Source of the DNA: Dyadobacter sp. CECT 9275
GTDB taxonomy: Bacteria > Bacteroidota > Bacteroidia > Cytophagales > Spirosomataceae
Length of the DNA stretch: 64,000 nt
Direction of reading: 5' to 3'
Assembly: GCF_907164905.1 (NCBI RefSeq)
Contig: NZ_CAJRAF010000002.1
Span: forward strand, 3,806,001 to 3,870,000
Position 1 is the stretch's first letter. Each line of letters opens with the position of its first letter. This document shows positions 7,822-16,080 of the stretch, one piece after another. The notes beneath the pieces are model-generated. The model was not told the origin of the DNA. It did not search any database and saw nothing but the letters and a program-made list of their open reading frames with translations. Made by a program: the position numbers and the translations under genes.

Positions 7822-9294
7822 ATGGCCGCACATCTTGTCCGGAAGGACACTATTTTTCAACCTGATTCGAGTCGTGTAATCGCGCGATTTCTATACAATG
7901 GCGACGACCGGAGTAAGGAACTTATATTGATTATTCTCGCTCTTGATGCAAGCGCCCAGGTACGCCAATTGAACAACGTCCTGAGGAAATACGCAAAACG
8001 GCACCGGAACATCCTGAAAGTTTTCGAACGGCATTTTCGAAAACTCGACGCTCTGCTAAACACTATGAGAATCAACCCACAGGAACTGGAAACAAACCAG
8101 CGCCTGCTAATCGGTGCCTATTTCACGATGGAATACTCCATCGAAGCCGCTGCATTTTTCAACCCATCCATTGTAGCCGATCCCGACCAGTCCGGCATCG
8201 AGCCCGGCGAAAGACGTGTAATCCTTAGCTTTCGGGCTACGGGGGAAGGCCATATATCTTCAATCGTATTCCGGTCGGCACTCATTGACCAGAATAATGA
8301 TATCACCATCGATACCCCCGGTCGATTACTCGACTCTCCCGAGCATGTGCGGAACCACATATATAAGAAACAGTCGTTTTTGTCAAAATTGGGCGAAATG
8401 CAGGATTTGGATAATCCTGCGTACCCGGCTATTGAAGGAAAGTTAACTGAAACCTTTACCTACGAAGAGCTCAAACGGTATGTAGAAGAAACCAGCAGGT
8501 TGCCGGGAATGGATATTCCGGGCGCGCTGTTTCTTAGAGAAGTAATGTGGCTGGCCTCCTCGCATTACGAAATGGATTTTTCCCTGGACACCGACATTTC
8601 AGAACGCGTAATCTTTCCTATCGCTGATACGGAAAAACGGGGTATCGAAGACGCCCGGTTTGTCTGTTTTACAGACGACAAGCAAGAGCAGACCTACTAT
8701 GCTACTTACACTGCATATGATGGCGTCAATATCCTGCCGAAGCTATTGACTACCCGGGACTTTTACCACTTCAAAGTTCTACCGCTTCATGGAGAGATCG
8801 CGCAAAACAAGGGAATGGCATTGTTCCCTCGCAAGATCAATGGTAAATACGCCATGCTTTGCCGTATCGATGGGGTCAACAATTACATTGCTTACTCGGA
8901 AAATATCAGCATTTGGCGAAAGGCCATTCTGATCCAGGCACCCAAATTTCCCTGGGAATTTGTTCAAATCGGAAATTGTGGCTCACCCATTGAAACCTGG
9001 GCCGGATGGCTGGTATTAACGCACGGAGTAGGCCCGATGCGCGAGTACGTGCTAGGTGCATCGCTGTTTGAATTGGAGAGCCCTGAAAATGAGATAGGAC
9101 GTCTGATTAACCCCCTATTAATCCCCAATGCAAGCGAGCGTGATGGTTATGTGCCGAATGTAGTGTATTCCTGCGGCGCATTTGTGCACAATCAGAGTCT
9201 GATTATTCCTTATGCGACTTCCGACTACGCTTCTACCTACGCCGTGGTCAATTTGGAAGAATTATTAGAAGACCTTATCCGGGACAAAAATTAG
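7822..9294 (+). CDS. GH130-family glycoside phosphorylase/hydrolase
   Basis: 490 residues from ATG 7822, the first start after the acyltransferase stop; a frame extending to 7735 overlaps that gene. An N-terminal helical region (~1-150) precedes a five-bladed propeller typical of long GH130 proteins: KRGIEDARFVCF near residue 280, NKGMALFPRKINGKY with the phosphate/substrate Lys-Arg region, and WLVLTHGVGPMREYVLGA. GH130 enzymes mostly phosphorolyse beta-mannosides. The stop overlaps the 3' end of the convergent GT4 gene by four bases. With two GT4 genes beside it, synthesis and turnover of a mannose-containing glycan is inferred. Confidence 0.85.
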   Translation: MAAHLVRKDTIFQPDSSRVIARFLYNGDDRSKELILIILALDASAQVRQLNNVLRKYAKRHRNILKVFERHFRKLDALLNTMRINPQELETNQRLLIGAYFTMEYSIEAAAFFNPSIVADPDQSGIEPGERRVILSFRATGEGHISSIVFRSALIDQNNDITIDTPGRLLDSPEHVRNHIYKKQSFLSKLGEMQDLDNPAYPAIEGKLTETFTYEELKRYVEETSRLPGMDIPGALFLREVMWLASSHYEMDFSLDTDISERVIFPIADTEKRGIEDARFVCFTDDKQEQTYYATYTAYDGVNILPKLLTTRDFYHFKVLPLHGEIAQNKGMALFPRKINGKYAMLCRIDGVNNYIAYSENISIWRKAILIQAPKFPWEFVQIGNCGSPIETWAGWLVLTHGVGPMREYVLGASLFELESPENEIGRLINPLLIPNASERDGYVPNVVYSCGAFVHNQSLIIPYATSDYASTYAVVNLEELLEDLIRDKN

Positions 9295-10301
9295 CGACGA
9301 AGTATCTGTTCATAAACCGCCACATAATTGTCCACCATCTTTTCTTTGGAAAACATGGTTTTCGCCCATTGGCGGCATTCCTGCCTGTCAAGCTGCGCTA
9401 TCTTTTCAACGGCCTCAATCGCCTCACCGGTTGTATGGACCAGGAACCCGGTTTTTCCGTCTACAATCAGCTCGCACATCGACCCACGGTTAAAGGCGAT
9501 TACCGGCGTGCCACAAAACATCGACTCGGCGACGCTTAAACCGAAGGGTTCGTCGAACTGAATTGGATGAAGCAGGGCGAGCGCCTTTCCCAGCAATGTT
9601 TTGCGCTGAGATGGCCCGACGTTACCAAAATAAAAGACGGATCTTTCATCGATACAGGGCTTGATCTTTTGCTCGAAATAGGCATCGTCCTGAATCAGCC
9701 CCGCGATCAACAGTACCCGCCCTGACTTCCTGGCTATCTGAATTGCTTCCAGGGTTCCTTTCTCCGGATGGATACGCCCGAAAAACAGCAGGTAGTCCTT
9801 CGAACTTCTCTCGAAAGGGAAGTCTTTGCCATCGACACCATTGTATACTGTGGCGATGTAGTCCAGCTCGTCGCTGCGGTCTGCATTGCTGATTGATGCG
9901 TAAAAAGATGACGCGTTATATTTCCGATATACGTCCAGTATTTTGGAAGAGGAAAAACCATGGATTGTCGTGAGCATCGGTGTTTTGATCAGCTTCGAGT
10001 AGGTCAATGGTAGAAAATCGAAGTGATTGTGGATTAAATCAAATCGCGAGGCATTTTCCATTAAATGGCTGATATGCAAACATTCGGCCACCTTCGGGTC
10101 GATGTCCCTGTCTTCCGCATAGGGAGCGTGCGAGGTTCCTTCCAGTTTTGCCGTGGTCACCGAATCGGTAGTGGCAAAGAGCGTTACTTCTACGCCCTTC
10201 TCGACAAGCCCTTCCGTCAGATAGGAAGCCACCTGCTCCCACGGGCCATATTTTCGGGGTGGTGTGCGCCAGGCGATCGATGAGAGTATAGCTACCCTCA
10301 T
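9291..10301 (-). CDS. GT4 glycosyltransferase
   Basis: 336 residues. The GT-B fold is visible: an N-terminal half with RKYGPWEQVASYLTEGLVEKG, and a C-terminal donor-binding half with FFGRIHPEKG, FYFGNVGPSQR and the EX7E-type motif EPFGLSVAESMFCGTPVIAF. A retaining GT4 enzyme using a nucleotide sugar is expected; the acceptor is unknown. Its ATG overlaps the stop of the upstream fused GT4 gene by four bases, so the pair is translationally coupled. Confidence 0.85.
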   Translation of the reverse strand: MRVAILSSIAWRTPPRKYGPWEQVASYLTEGLVEKGVEVTLFATTDSVTTAKLEGTSHAPYAEDRDIDPKVAECLHISHLMENASRFDLIHNHFDFLPLTYSKLIKTPMLTTIHGFSSSKILDVYRKYNASSFYASISNADRSDELDYIATVYNGVDGKDFPFERSSKDYLLFFGRIHPEKGTLEAIQIARKSGRVLLIAGLIQDDAYFEQKIKPCIDERSVFYFGNVGPSQRKTLLGKALALLHPIQFDEPFGLSVAESMFCGTPVIAFNRGSMCELIVDGKTGFLVHTTGEAIEAVEKIAQLDRQECRQWAKTMFSKEKMVDNYVAVYEQILRR

Positions 10302-12541
10302 ACCAGTTTGGCTTCCATCTGAGTGACTTCTTCAAATGCTTCAAGCACACTCAGATGCGAGATTAGATAGGCTAGTGTGCTTTCAGCTCCCTGGTTTCGG
10401 TTCACACCTGTGCTTTCCAGCCCGTCGCAGCAGCCTTTTGTTTCAAAATCATAAAGGCTTACCCGAAGGTCGTTTTCTCCCAAGAACCACATAAAACAGG
10501 TGTGTAGCTTCTGAATGTAAGACTGTTCATTGGTAAGGCGGAAAGCCTGATGAAACATCAATACCATCGCAAGCGCATCCAGTGGTTGCTGGGCAAACAT
10601 CGATTGCTCGAGGTCTCTGCCGTACCAGTTCTCGTTGCCGACCACCGACAAATAGCCGTTGCGAAGCGTCACACCCGAAAGGAAATCCATGCTTTCTATC
10701 GCTACCTCAGAAACGCGGATATCATGCAAAAACTCCGCAGCATGTAGGAGCGCCAAAGGCAAAAATGCATTGTCATAGGCTAGCAGCGATTCAAACCATT
10801 GCCAATCACTGCTGCGGTTGATATCATATTCAGCGAGAAGCTTGCCGGTCAGGGTCTCCAGTATTTTGAGCATGCCTTCGTCCGTCGGACTACTTTTCAG
10901 GTAGTGGCATATCCCGACGATGGTGTTGGCAATGCTTCGGATAGATTTAAGACTGGTAAAATTCGGCACGGCGTCGAAGAAAATCTCACGGCCTGTCTGG
11001 TAATAGGCGTCATTAGGCGCATTCCCGAGTAGATAGCCCAAAGACCAGATCGTGCGACCAAAAGAGTCTTCCGAGCCCACTTCGTCCAGGAAGTTCCGGT
11101 TGAAGCTCAGGAAGTTTCTGAACATGCCGTCCTGAGTTTGCATGTAATTGATGTAGCTCAGATAGGTGGGCGACAATTTTAAGGCGAGCGGATGCTTGTT
11201 TCTTTTGTAGGTCATCAACACCATCAGCAAGGCCCTTGCATTATCATCCAGGCAATAGCCTTCTTTCAGGTTCGGGATCCCGTATTTGGCGTGCTGGATA
11301 ATGCCGGTGTCGTCGGTGAGGCGCCTCACATGATCGAGCAGGAATGGCGGGAGCGCAAGCGGGTCCAGAATCATCGGACTGCCCGATTCAAGATCCAGTC
11401 CGATTTTCGCTATTGATTCCGCCAATTCCAGGTATTTTTCCCCGATTTTCGGCCAGGTTATTTCGCGGCCATAATCAAATGCATTTTTGCGGAGCTGCCG
11501 CATCTGGTCGGGATGATCCAGCAGTTCAAGCAATATCTCGGTGAGTGCCGGAGAATCGTGGAAATTGAAAAGGCGACCCCTGCCATCGGCAAGGAGTTCT
11601 GCCGCATGCCAATATGGTGTAGAGATCACCGCATTGCCGGCGCCGATCGCATAGGAAAGTGTTCCGCTGGTGATCTGAGCCTCGCTGGTGTAAGGAGTGA
11701 TGTAGATATCGGAGGCCGAGAGGTATTTGAAAAGCTCGGACTGACTGATGAACTCGTTCAGAAACACTACGTGCTTTGCGATGCCCAGTTGTTTGACCTG
11801 GCCTGCAAGGAAGACACGGTATTCTTCCCCGGCATGCCTGACTACGTTGGGATGTGTTTTTCCCAGCACAATGTAGACAAGTTGCGGATACTTCTTTACT
11901 ACCTCGGGCAAGGCCCTCAATACTGTCTCGATCCCTTTATTACGCCCGATAAACCCGAAGGTCAATAGGACCTGTTTGGAGGATAGTTTGAACTCTTTCT
12001 TGGCCATAAGTTGGCCGAAGTGTATGTCCGGCACGCCATGTGCTATCAGGGCGATCTTGTCTGTGAGTACCCCGTAGACGTCCGATAGCATATCGACCGC
12101 GGTCTGGCTCATGACAACCACCGACTGTGCAATTTTACATATCTCTGTCATAACTGCCTTCTGATTGTAGGAAGGTGTTTTTAGGACAGTATGTAGCGTC
12201 ACGATCAGCGGAATTTTGAGCCGGTACAATAGTGGAAGGATGTAGATGCCGTCCTGTCCACCGAATATGCCGAATTCGTGTTCGAGGATGCAGATATCGG
12301 CCCCGCTCATGTTAATGACATTGGCCGCTTCGAGGTAATCGGTCTGCTCTTCCTGCCGGATAGTGAGTTTGACCTCTTTGGGATAATCGTAATGAAGGCC
12401 GTTGTCGTCTATCGCGATCACAAAGCCTTGCGAGCCGCCGACCAGGGCTTCCTCTCCCACGGTAGAATGATATAAATTTTGGGTGAAAGTGCCGATTCCG
12501 CATTCCCGGGGTGGATATGTTCCTATAAACGCAATTTTCAT
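10298..12541 (-). CDS. GT4 glycosyltransferase fused to an alpha/alpha-barrel (six-hairpin-like) domain
   Basis: 747 residues. Residues 1-~380 are a GT-B glycosyltransferase (PPRECGIGTFTQNL at the start, FGFIGRNKGIETVLRALPE, PYTSEAQITSGTLSYAIGAG). Residues ~390-740 are an all-helical domain (GYCLDDNARALLMVLMTY, SEDSFGRTIWSLGYLLG, DNAFLPLALLHAAEF) that resembles the six-hairpin toroid of glycosidases. The combination suggests chain polymerisation with trimming, or binding of the growing glycan. It is the first gene of a two-gene minus operon. The upstream 156 bases are shared with the divergent small basic ORF, and both directions carry the same 14-base motif. Confidence 0.8.
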   Translation of the reverse strand: MKIAFIGTYPPRECGIGTFTQNLYHSTVGEEALVGGSQGFVIAIDDNGLHYDYPKEVKLTIRQEEQTDYLEAANVINMSGADICILEHEFGIFGGQDGIYILPLLYRLKIPLIVTLHTVLKTPSYNQKAVMTEICKIAQSVVVMSQTAVDMLSDVYGVLTDKIALIAHGVPDIHFGQLMAKKEFKLSSKQVLLTFGFIGRNKGIETVLRALPEVVKKYPQLVYIVLGKTHPNVVRHAGEEYRVFLAGQVKQLGIAKHVVFLNEFISQSELFKYLSASDIYITPYTSEAQITSGTLSYAIGAGNAVISTPYWHAAELLADGRGRLFNFHDSPALTEILLELLDHPDQMRQLRKNAFDYGREITWPKIGEKYLELAESIAKIGLDLESGSPMILDPLALPPFLLDHVRRLTDDTGIIQHAKYGIPNLKEGYCLDDNARALLMVLMTYKRNKHPLALKLSPTYLSYINYMQTQDGMFRNFLSFNRNFLDEVGSEDSFGRTIWSLGYLLGNAPNDAYYQTGREIFFDAVPNFTSLKSIRSIANTIVGICHYLKSSPTDEGMLKILETLTGKLLAEYDINRSSDWQWFESLLAYDNAFLPLALLHAAEFLHDIRVSEVAIESMDFLSGVTLRNGYLSVVGNENWYGRDLEQSMFAQQPLDALAMVLMFHQAFRLTNEQSYIQKLHTCFMWFLGENDLRVSLYDFETKGCCDGLESTGVNRNQGAESTLAYLISHLSVLEAFEEVTQMEAKLV

Positions 12542-12556
12542 TTTTTCGTCTGTTGA

Positions 12557-12687
12557 TTTGTTGTAAGGTAACCTAATTAAACGGTATTACCCGGGAATAT
12601 TTCAGCTGTCACCGAATACTTCAGAAAATCTCTATGAATTCATAAAACATGTTGAATATCAATTAAAAGGACCTACCTTACAACAAA
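12557..12687. promoter_or_regulatory. Divergent control region with mirrored TACCTTACAACAAA motif
   Basis: The 14-base motif occurs on the plus strand at 12674-12687, 10 bases before the small basic ORF, and on the minus strand at 12557-12570, 15 bases before the GT4 fusion start. On the plus side a TTG lies 19 bases upstream of TACCTTAC, a spacing fitting a Bacteroidota -33/-7 promoter. The motif is probably the -7 region plus start of transcription, or a shared regulator site. Confidence 0.45.
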
Positions 12688-12697
12688 ACTGAAAACC

Positions 12698-12811
12698 ATG
12701 TTAAAAGAACAAACCCAGCCGAAAAGCGACAAGAAAAAGCCTGCCAAAAACCTGAAAGAAAAGCGCGCGGACAAGAAGGAGAAGCGGGACAATAAGTCGA
12801 AAGGAGACTAG
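12698..12811 (+). CDS. Tiny lysine-rich protein (copy 1)
   Basis: 37 residues, nearly half Lys or Arg, with the core KKPAKNLKEKRADKK. A second copy at 24555-24668 has the same length and the core KKPVKNLKEKRADKK, although the nucleotides around it differ. Such conservation between separated copies supports a real protein. The stop codon abuts the transglutaminase ATG (TAGATG), so translation is coupled. It is disordered and highly basic and could bind nucleic acid or serve as a transglutaminase substrate, its lysines being possible acyl acceptors. That last idea is only inference. Confidence 0.65.
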   Translation: MLKEQTQPKSDKKKPAKNLKEKRADKKEKRDNKSKGD

Positions 12812-13660
12812 ATGACGAGCGTTTCAGTCAAGCATAGGATAGACTACTCCTACGATCACAAAGTACTGCTGTCCCCCCACAGATTCCGCTTGGTACCGCT
12901 GCCCGATACCCATGCGATCATTGAAGAATACAATTTTGTATTGTGGCCTGCTAATAGCCTCTACTGGCAACACGATGTTTATGGCAATAAATTAGCGCGG
13001 GCCGATTTCGCCAACAAAACAGATTTTATGTCGGTGGAAGTCACCCTTGACATCAAACTAAACAGTTTGAACCCCTTCGATGTATTGGTCGACGATGAAG
13101 CGCAGCGCTTTCCATTTTTGTATCCTTCGATCGTAAAAAATGCATTGCTACCTTATTTACAAATCGTAGACAGGAGTTCTGTCCTCACTGCATTCGTTGG
13201 CTGCACCGAAAAGTTTCATGGTGAAACTCTTTCTTTCCTGGTAAAACTCAATCAACATGTTAGTAACCATATCCGGTACGTTCATAGATTAGAGCCAGGC
13301 GTGCAGTCATGTGGGATGACCCTGAAAACCCGGACTGGCTCTTGCCGAGATTCAGCGTGGCTCATGGTTCAGGTGCTTCGACGTTTAGGACTGGCGAGCA
13401 GGTTTGTATCAGGTTATCTGATACAATTAGGTACCACATCGGGCGACTCTGTTGAATTGCATGCCTGGGCGGAAGTTTTCATACCGGGGGCCGGCTGGAT
13501 TGGTTTGGACACGACTTCAGGCCTGTTCACCAGTGAAGGCCATATCCCGCTTGCGATTGGACCCGGTCCGGAGCAGGTGGCACCTGTTGAAGGATTGACC
13601 GAGCAATGCTCGGCTTCAATGACTTATCAATTTAAAATTGAATCTTCAAAATGCTTGTAA
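12812..13660 (+). CDS. Transglutaminase-like cysteine protease family protein
   Basis: 282 residues. The N-terminal bacterial transglutaminase-like beta-sandwich (YSYDHKVLLSPHRFRLVP, YWQHDVYGN) is followed by the catalytic core. The Cys is in TRTGSCRDSAWLM near residue 178, the His in ELHAWAEVFIPGAGW near residue 215 and the Asp in GLDTTSG. No signal peptide is seen, so it is probably cytoplasmic. It may act as a protease, amidase or cross-linking enzyme; the substrate is unknown. The gene starts directly at the stop of the tiny basic ORF, and a decayed relative with the same layout lies at 24.7-24.9 kb. Confidence 0.9.
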   Translation: MTSVSVKHRIDYSYDHKVLLSPHRFRLVPLPDTHAIIEEYNFVLWPANSLYWQHDVYGNKLARADFANKTDFMSVEVTLDIKLNSLNPFDVLVDDEAQRFPFLYPSIVKNALLPYLQIVDRSSVLTAFVGCTEKFHGETLSFLVKLNQHVSNHIRYVHRLEPGVQSCGMTLKTRTGSCRDSAWLMVQVLRRLGLASRFVSGYLIQLGTTSGDSVELHAWAEVFIPGAGWIGLDTTSGLFTSEGHIPLAIGPGPEQVAPVEGLTEQCSASMTYQFKIESSKCL

Positions 13661-13690
13661 CACGAGCATCTGGCGCCGTCGTGACCCTTC

Positions 13691-13912
13691 TTAGCTGACG
13701 GTATCCAGATAACGCCTAACTTCGTCGAAAATATGCTTGTTGCTTTTGTTGGGAACGTTACACTCCAGTAATTTCCTGAGAAGTTCAATCGGCTTATCAG
13801 TCAGTACTTCTAATTCCTGCATCAATGACAGATTGAGCCTCTCCGAACTAAGGTGCCTGTTACCTTCCATGATGGGATAAACTTTATCGGCAATTTGTTG
13901 AGCCAGTTTCAT
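13691..13912 (-). CDS. Small helical protein of unknown function
   Basis: 73 residues, predicted mostly helical (MKLAQQIADKVYPIMEGNR, then LMQELEVLTDKPIELLRKLL). No family is recognised. It begins five bases after the stop of the LuxR-type regulator on the same strand, so the two form an operon, and it may modulate that regulator. No cysteine pairs for metal binding, signal or membrane segment. Confidence 0.55.
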   Translation of the reverse strand: MKLAQQIADKVYPIMEGNRHLSSERLNLSLMQELEVLTDKPIELLRKLLECNVPNKSNKHIFDEVRRYLDTVS

Positions 13913-13917
13913 GTCGT

Positions 13918-14592
13918 TTAATTTTCGTTCATTCCAAGAATCTCTTTAAGTGCAAGAACATTGTCAATGCCTAGTTTCGCAAAAATGGCAGCTTTGAATG
14001 TGCTGATCGTTGAGAGATGCAGCCCTGTTTTTTCAGCGATGGACGAGGTCGACATTCCTTGTACGAGGTAGTCGGCAACTTCTTTTTGTCTTCGCGTAAG
14101 CAGATCCCATCGTCTTTGCGGGGTATGGCTGGCAATCAGGTACTCGAATATGACCGCCATATGCTCAGCGCCCAGATACCGCTTCCCGCCCATGACAGAC
14201 CTAATGCAAATCAGCATTTCCGATATATCCGCATATTTGGACAGGTAACCATTTACCCCCTTCTTAAAGTAATCGATGATCACCTCGGGTTGTATTTCAG
14301 GCCCATACACGATCACCTGCGAACCGGAATATTTCCGCCTGATTTCTGAGATGGACGGATACCCCTCCTCTTCAAAATCCGCATGCAACACATAAATAAC
14401 CAGATCAGGCTCCGGCCGCCCTGCATTTTGATCATAATCCCGGATATTGTTTGATTCTACAATCTCCGCTTCCTCAAAATTCTTCCTGAGAAGAATCGCC
14501 AGACCCATGCGCATTACCGGGTGAGTGTCAAAAATTGCAAACGTCGGACGGCGCGGTGCCGGGTGGATATTCATGGATAAAGGTAGCTGCAA
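13918..14592 (-). CDS. NarL/LuxR-type response regulator with degenerate receiver
   Basis: 224 residues: receiver-like domain (~15-135), then a LuxR HTH (LLTRRQKEVADYLVQGMSTSSIAEKTGLHLSTISTF) near residues 155-220. The receiver keeps FDTHPVMRMGL at the first acidic position and K in GYLSKYADISE, but where the phosphoacceptor Asp is expected it reads DLVIYVLHADF, so phosphorylation in the usual way is unlikely. It probably acts as a phosphorylation-independent or ligand-controlled transcription factor. Its target is unknown; it shares an operon with a small helical protein. Confidence 0.85.
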   Translation of the reverse strand: MQLPLSMNIHPAPRRPTFAIFDTHPVMRMGLAILLRKNFEEAEIVESNNIRDYDQNAGRPEPDLVIYVLHADFEEEGYPSISEIRRKYSGSQVIVYGPEIQPEVIIDYFKKGVNGYLSKYADISEMLICIRSVMGGKRYLGAEHMAVIFEYLIASHTPQRRWDLLTRRQKEVADYLVQGMSTSSIAEKTGLHLSTISTFKAAIFAKLGIDNVLALKEILGMNEN

Positions 14593-14798
14593 TTAACGTA
14601 GCAATCACCCTTTCTTCAGCTTATTAAAAAGTTTTTAGCATCTCGAAAACGATTGATATCACTCTCGAATTTCTTTGAGAATTTTCTACAATAAATATTG
14701 ATTTTCAGCGTTTTACATCAAACGGCCTATGCCAGAGCAGATTTAGCATCCCTGTATCTTCCAAAGTTATTTTACCACAAGGACTAAAAAAGGAAGAT

Positions 14799-15908
14799 AT
14801 GAGCACAGAGAAAAAAATCAAGTTTGTCGCAATCGACAAAACCCTTTTCTTCCCCACCCTTAAAAAAAGGGTTGAGCAGTATTTTACAGAAAATCATAAA
14901 TCAAGGTACGCCGACGGAATGATGGTGCTCAAAACGATCATCCTGCTGGCGTGTTACGTACTGCCCTTTGTCGCAATACTGGCGTTCACGCCCGGAGTAT
15001 GGGTTAGTACGCTGTTATGGCTGGTAATGGGTGCTGCCATTTCCGGGATCGGAATGAGCGTCATGCATGACGCCAATCACGGCGCATTCTCCAGAAGGCC
15101 AGCGGTAAACAAATGGCTGGGTTTTACAATATGCCTGGCCGGCGCAGGCGTATCGAATTGGAAATGGCAGCACAATGTCCTGCACCATACCTACACTAAC
15201 GTCGCTAACCTGGACGAGGACATCAAGGACCGGGGCGTTATGAAACTTTCGCCGCACGAGGCGGTGAAATCCATTCACCGGTTTCAATGGATGTATGCAT
15301 TCTTTTTTTACGGGATTCTGACATTATACTGGGTGCTTCTGAAAGATTTTATTCAATACGCCCATTTCATTAAATCCGGACTGAACCGACAGACAAAACG
15401 CGAAAACCTGCAAATGCTCACAGGAATGATCGTGATAAAGCTGCTTTACTTGGGCATATTTTTCGTGCTTCCTACACTGGTTTTTCAAATTCCCTTCAAT
15501 GCGATCCTGACCGGATTTTTACTCATGCATTTTGCCGCCGGCCTTGTGCTGACGGTGATCTTTCAGCTTGCCCATTCGGTGGAAGGAACCCAATACCCAT
15601 TGCCCAATCCGGAAGGCATTATAGAAAAAGACTGGGCTGTGCATCAGATGGAAACCACTGTCAATTTCTCTCCGCGAAATAAATGGCTCAGCTGGTATGT
15701 CGGAGGACTTAACTTTCAGATCGAGCACCACCTCTTTCCGAAAATATGCCACATACATTATCCGGCCATCGCTCCCATCGTCAAAAAAACAGCCCAGGAA
15801 TTCGGACTGAAATATATGGAGCATCAAACTTTTATAATTGCCCTGAGGTCCCATATCGCGATACTTAAAAAGTTCGGAATACCCCGTTTTAATGAAGGAA
15901 TTGTTTAG
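14799..15908 (+). CDS. Membrane fatty acid desaturase
   Basis: 369 residues with all three histidine boxes of acyl-lipid desaturases: HDANH near residue 88, HNVLHH near 125 and the QIEHH form (FQIEHHLFP) near 310. Four or more hydrophobic segments are present (TIILLACYVLPFVAILAF, ILTGFLLMHFAAGLVLTVIF). The QxEHH third box is typical of front-end, delta-5/6-like desaturases, here without a cytochrome b5 domain. It introduces double bases in membrane acyl chains, for example for cold adaptation. AGGAAG lies before ATG 14799. Monocistronic by its setting. Confidence 0.9.
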   Translation: MSTEKKIKFVAIDKTLFFPTLKKRVEQYFTENHKSRYADGMMVLKTIILLACYVLPFVAILAFTPGVWVSTLLWLVMGAAISGIGMSVMHDANHGAFSRRPAVNKWLGFTICLAGAGVSNWKWQHNVLHHTYTNVANLDEDIKDRGVMKLSPHEAVKSIHRFQWMYAFFFYGILTLYWVLLKDFIQYAHFIKSGLNRQTKRENLQMLTGMIVIKLLYLGIFFVLPTLVFQIPFNAILTGFLLMHFAAGLVLTVIFQLAHSVEGTQYPLPNPEGIIEKDWAVHQMETTVNFSPRNKWLSWYVGGLNFQIEHHLFPKICHIHYPAIAPIVKKTAQEFGLKYMEHQTFIIALRSHIAILKKFGIPRFNEGIV

Positions 15909-16080
15909 CTTCAATGCACACTTCTAGTTCTCGTCCGCCCTGAAATGCATGCCGAGCGAAATATCAGAGTGGCAGCAATCTTTCTACTTCCCGTTCCCAC
16001 AACCGGATTGCTGTGACATTCGTAAGCACATCCGTCCGGAGTACCGGCTCAAAGAAACAACATTTACAGACACCGCCCGC

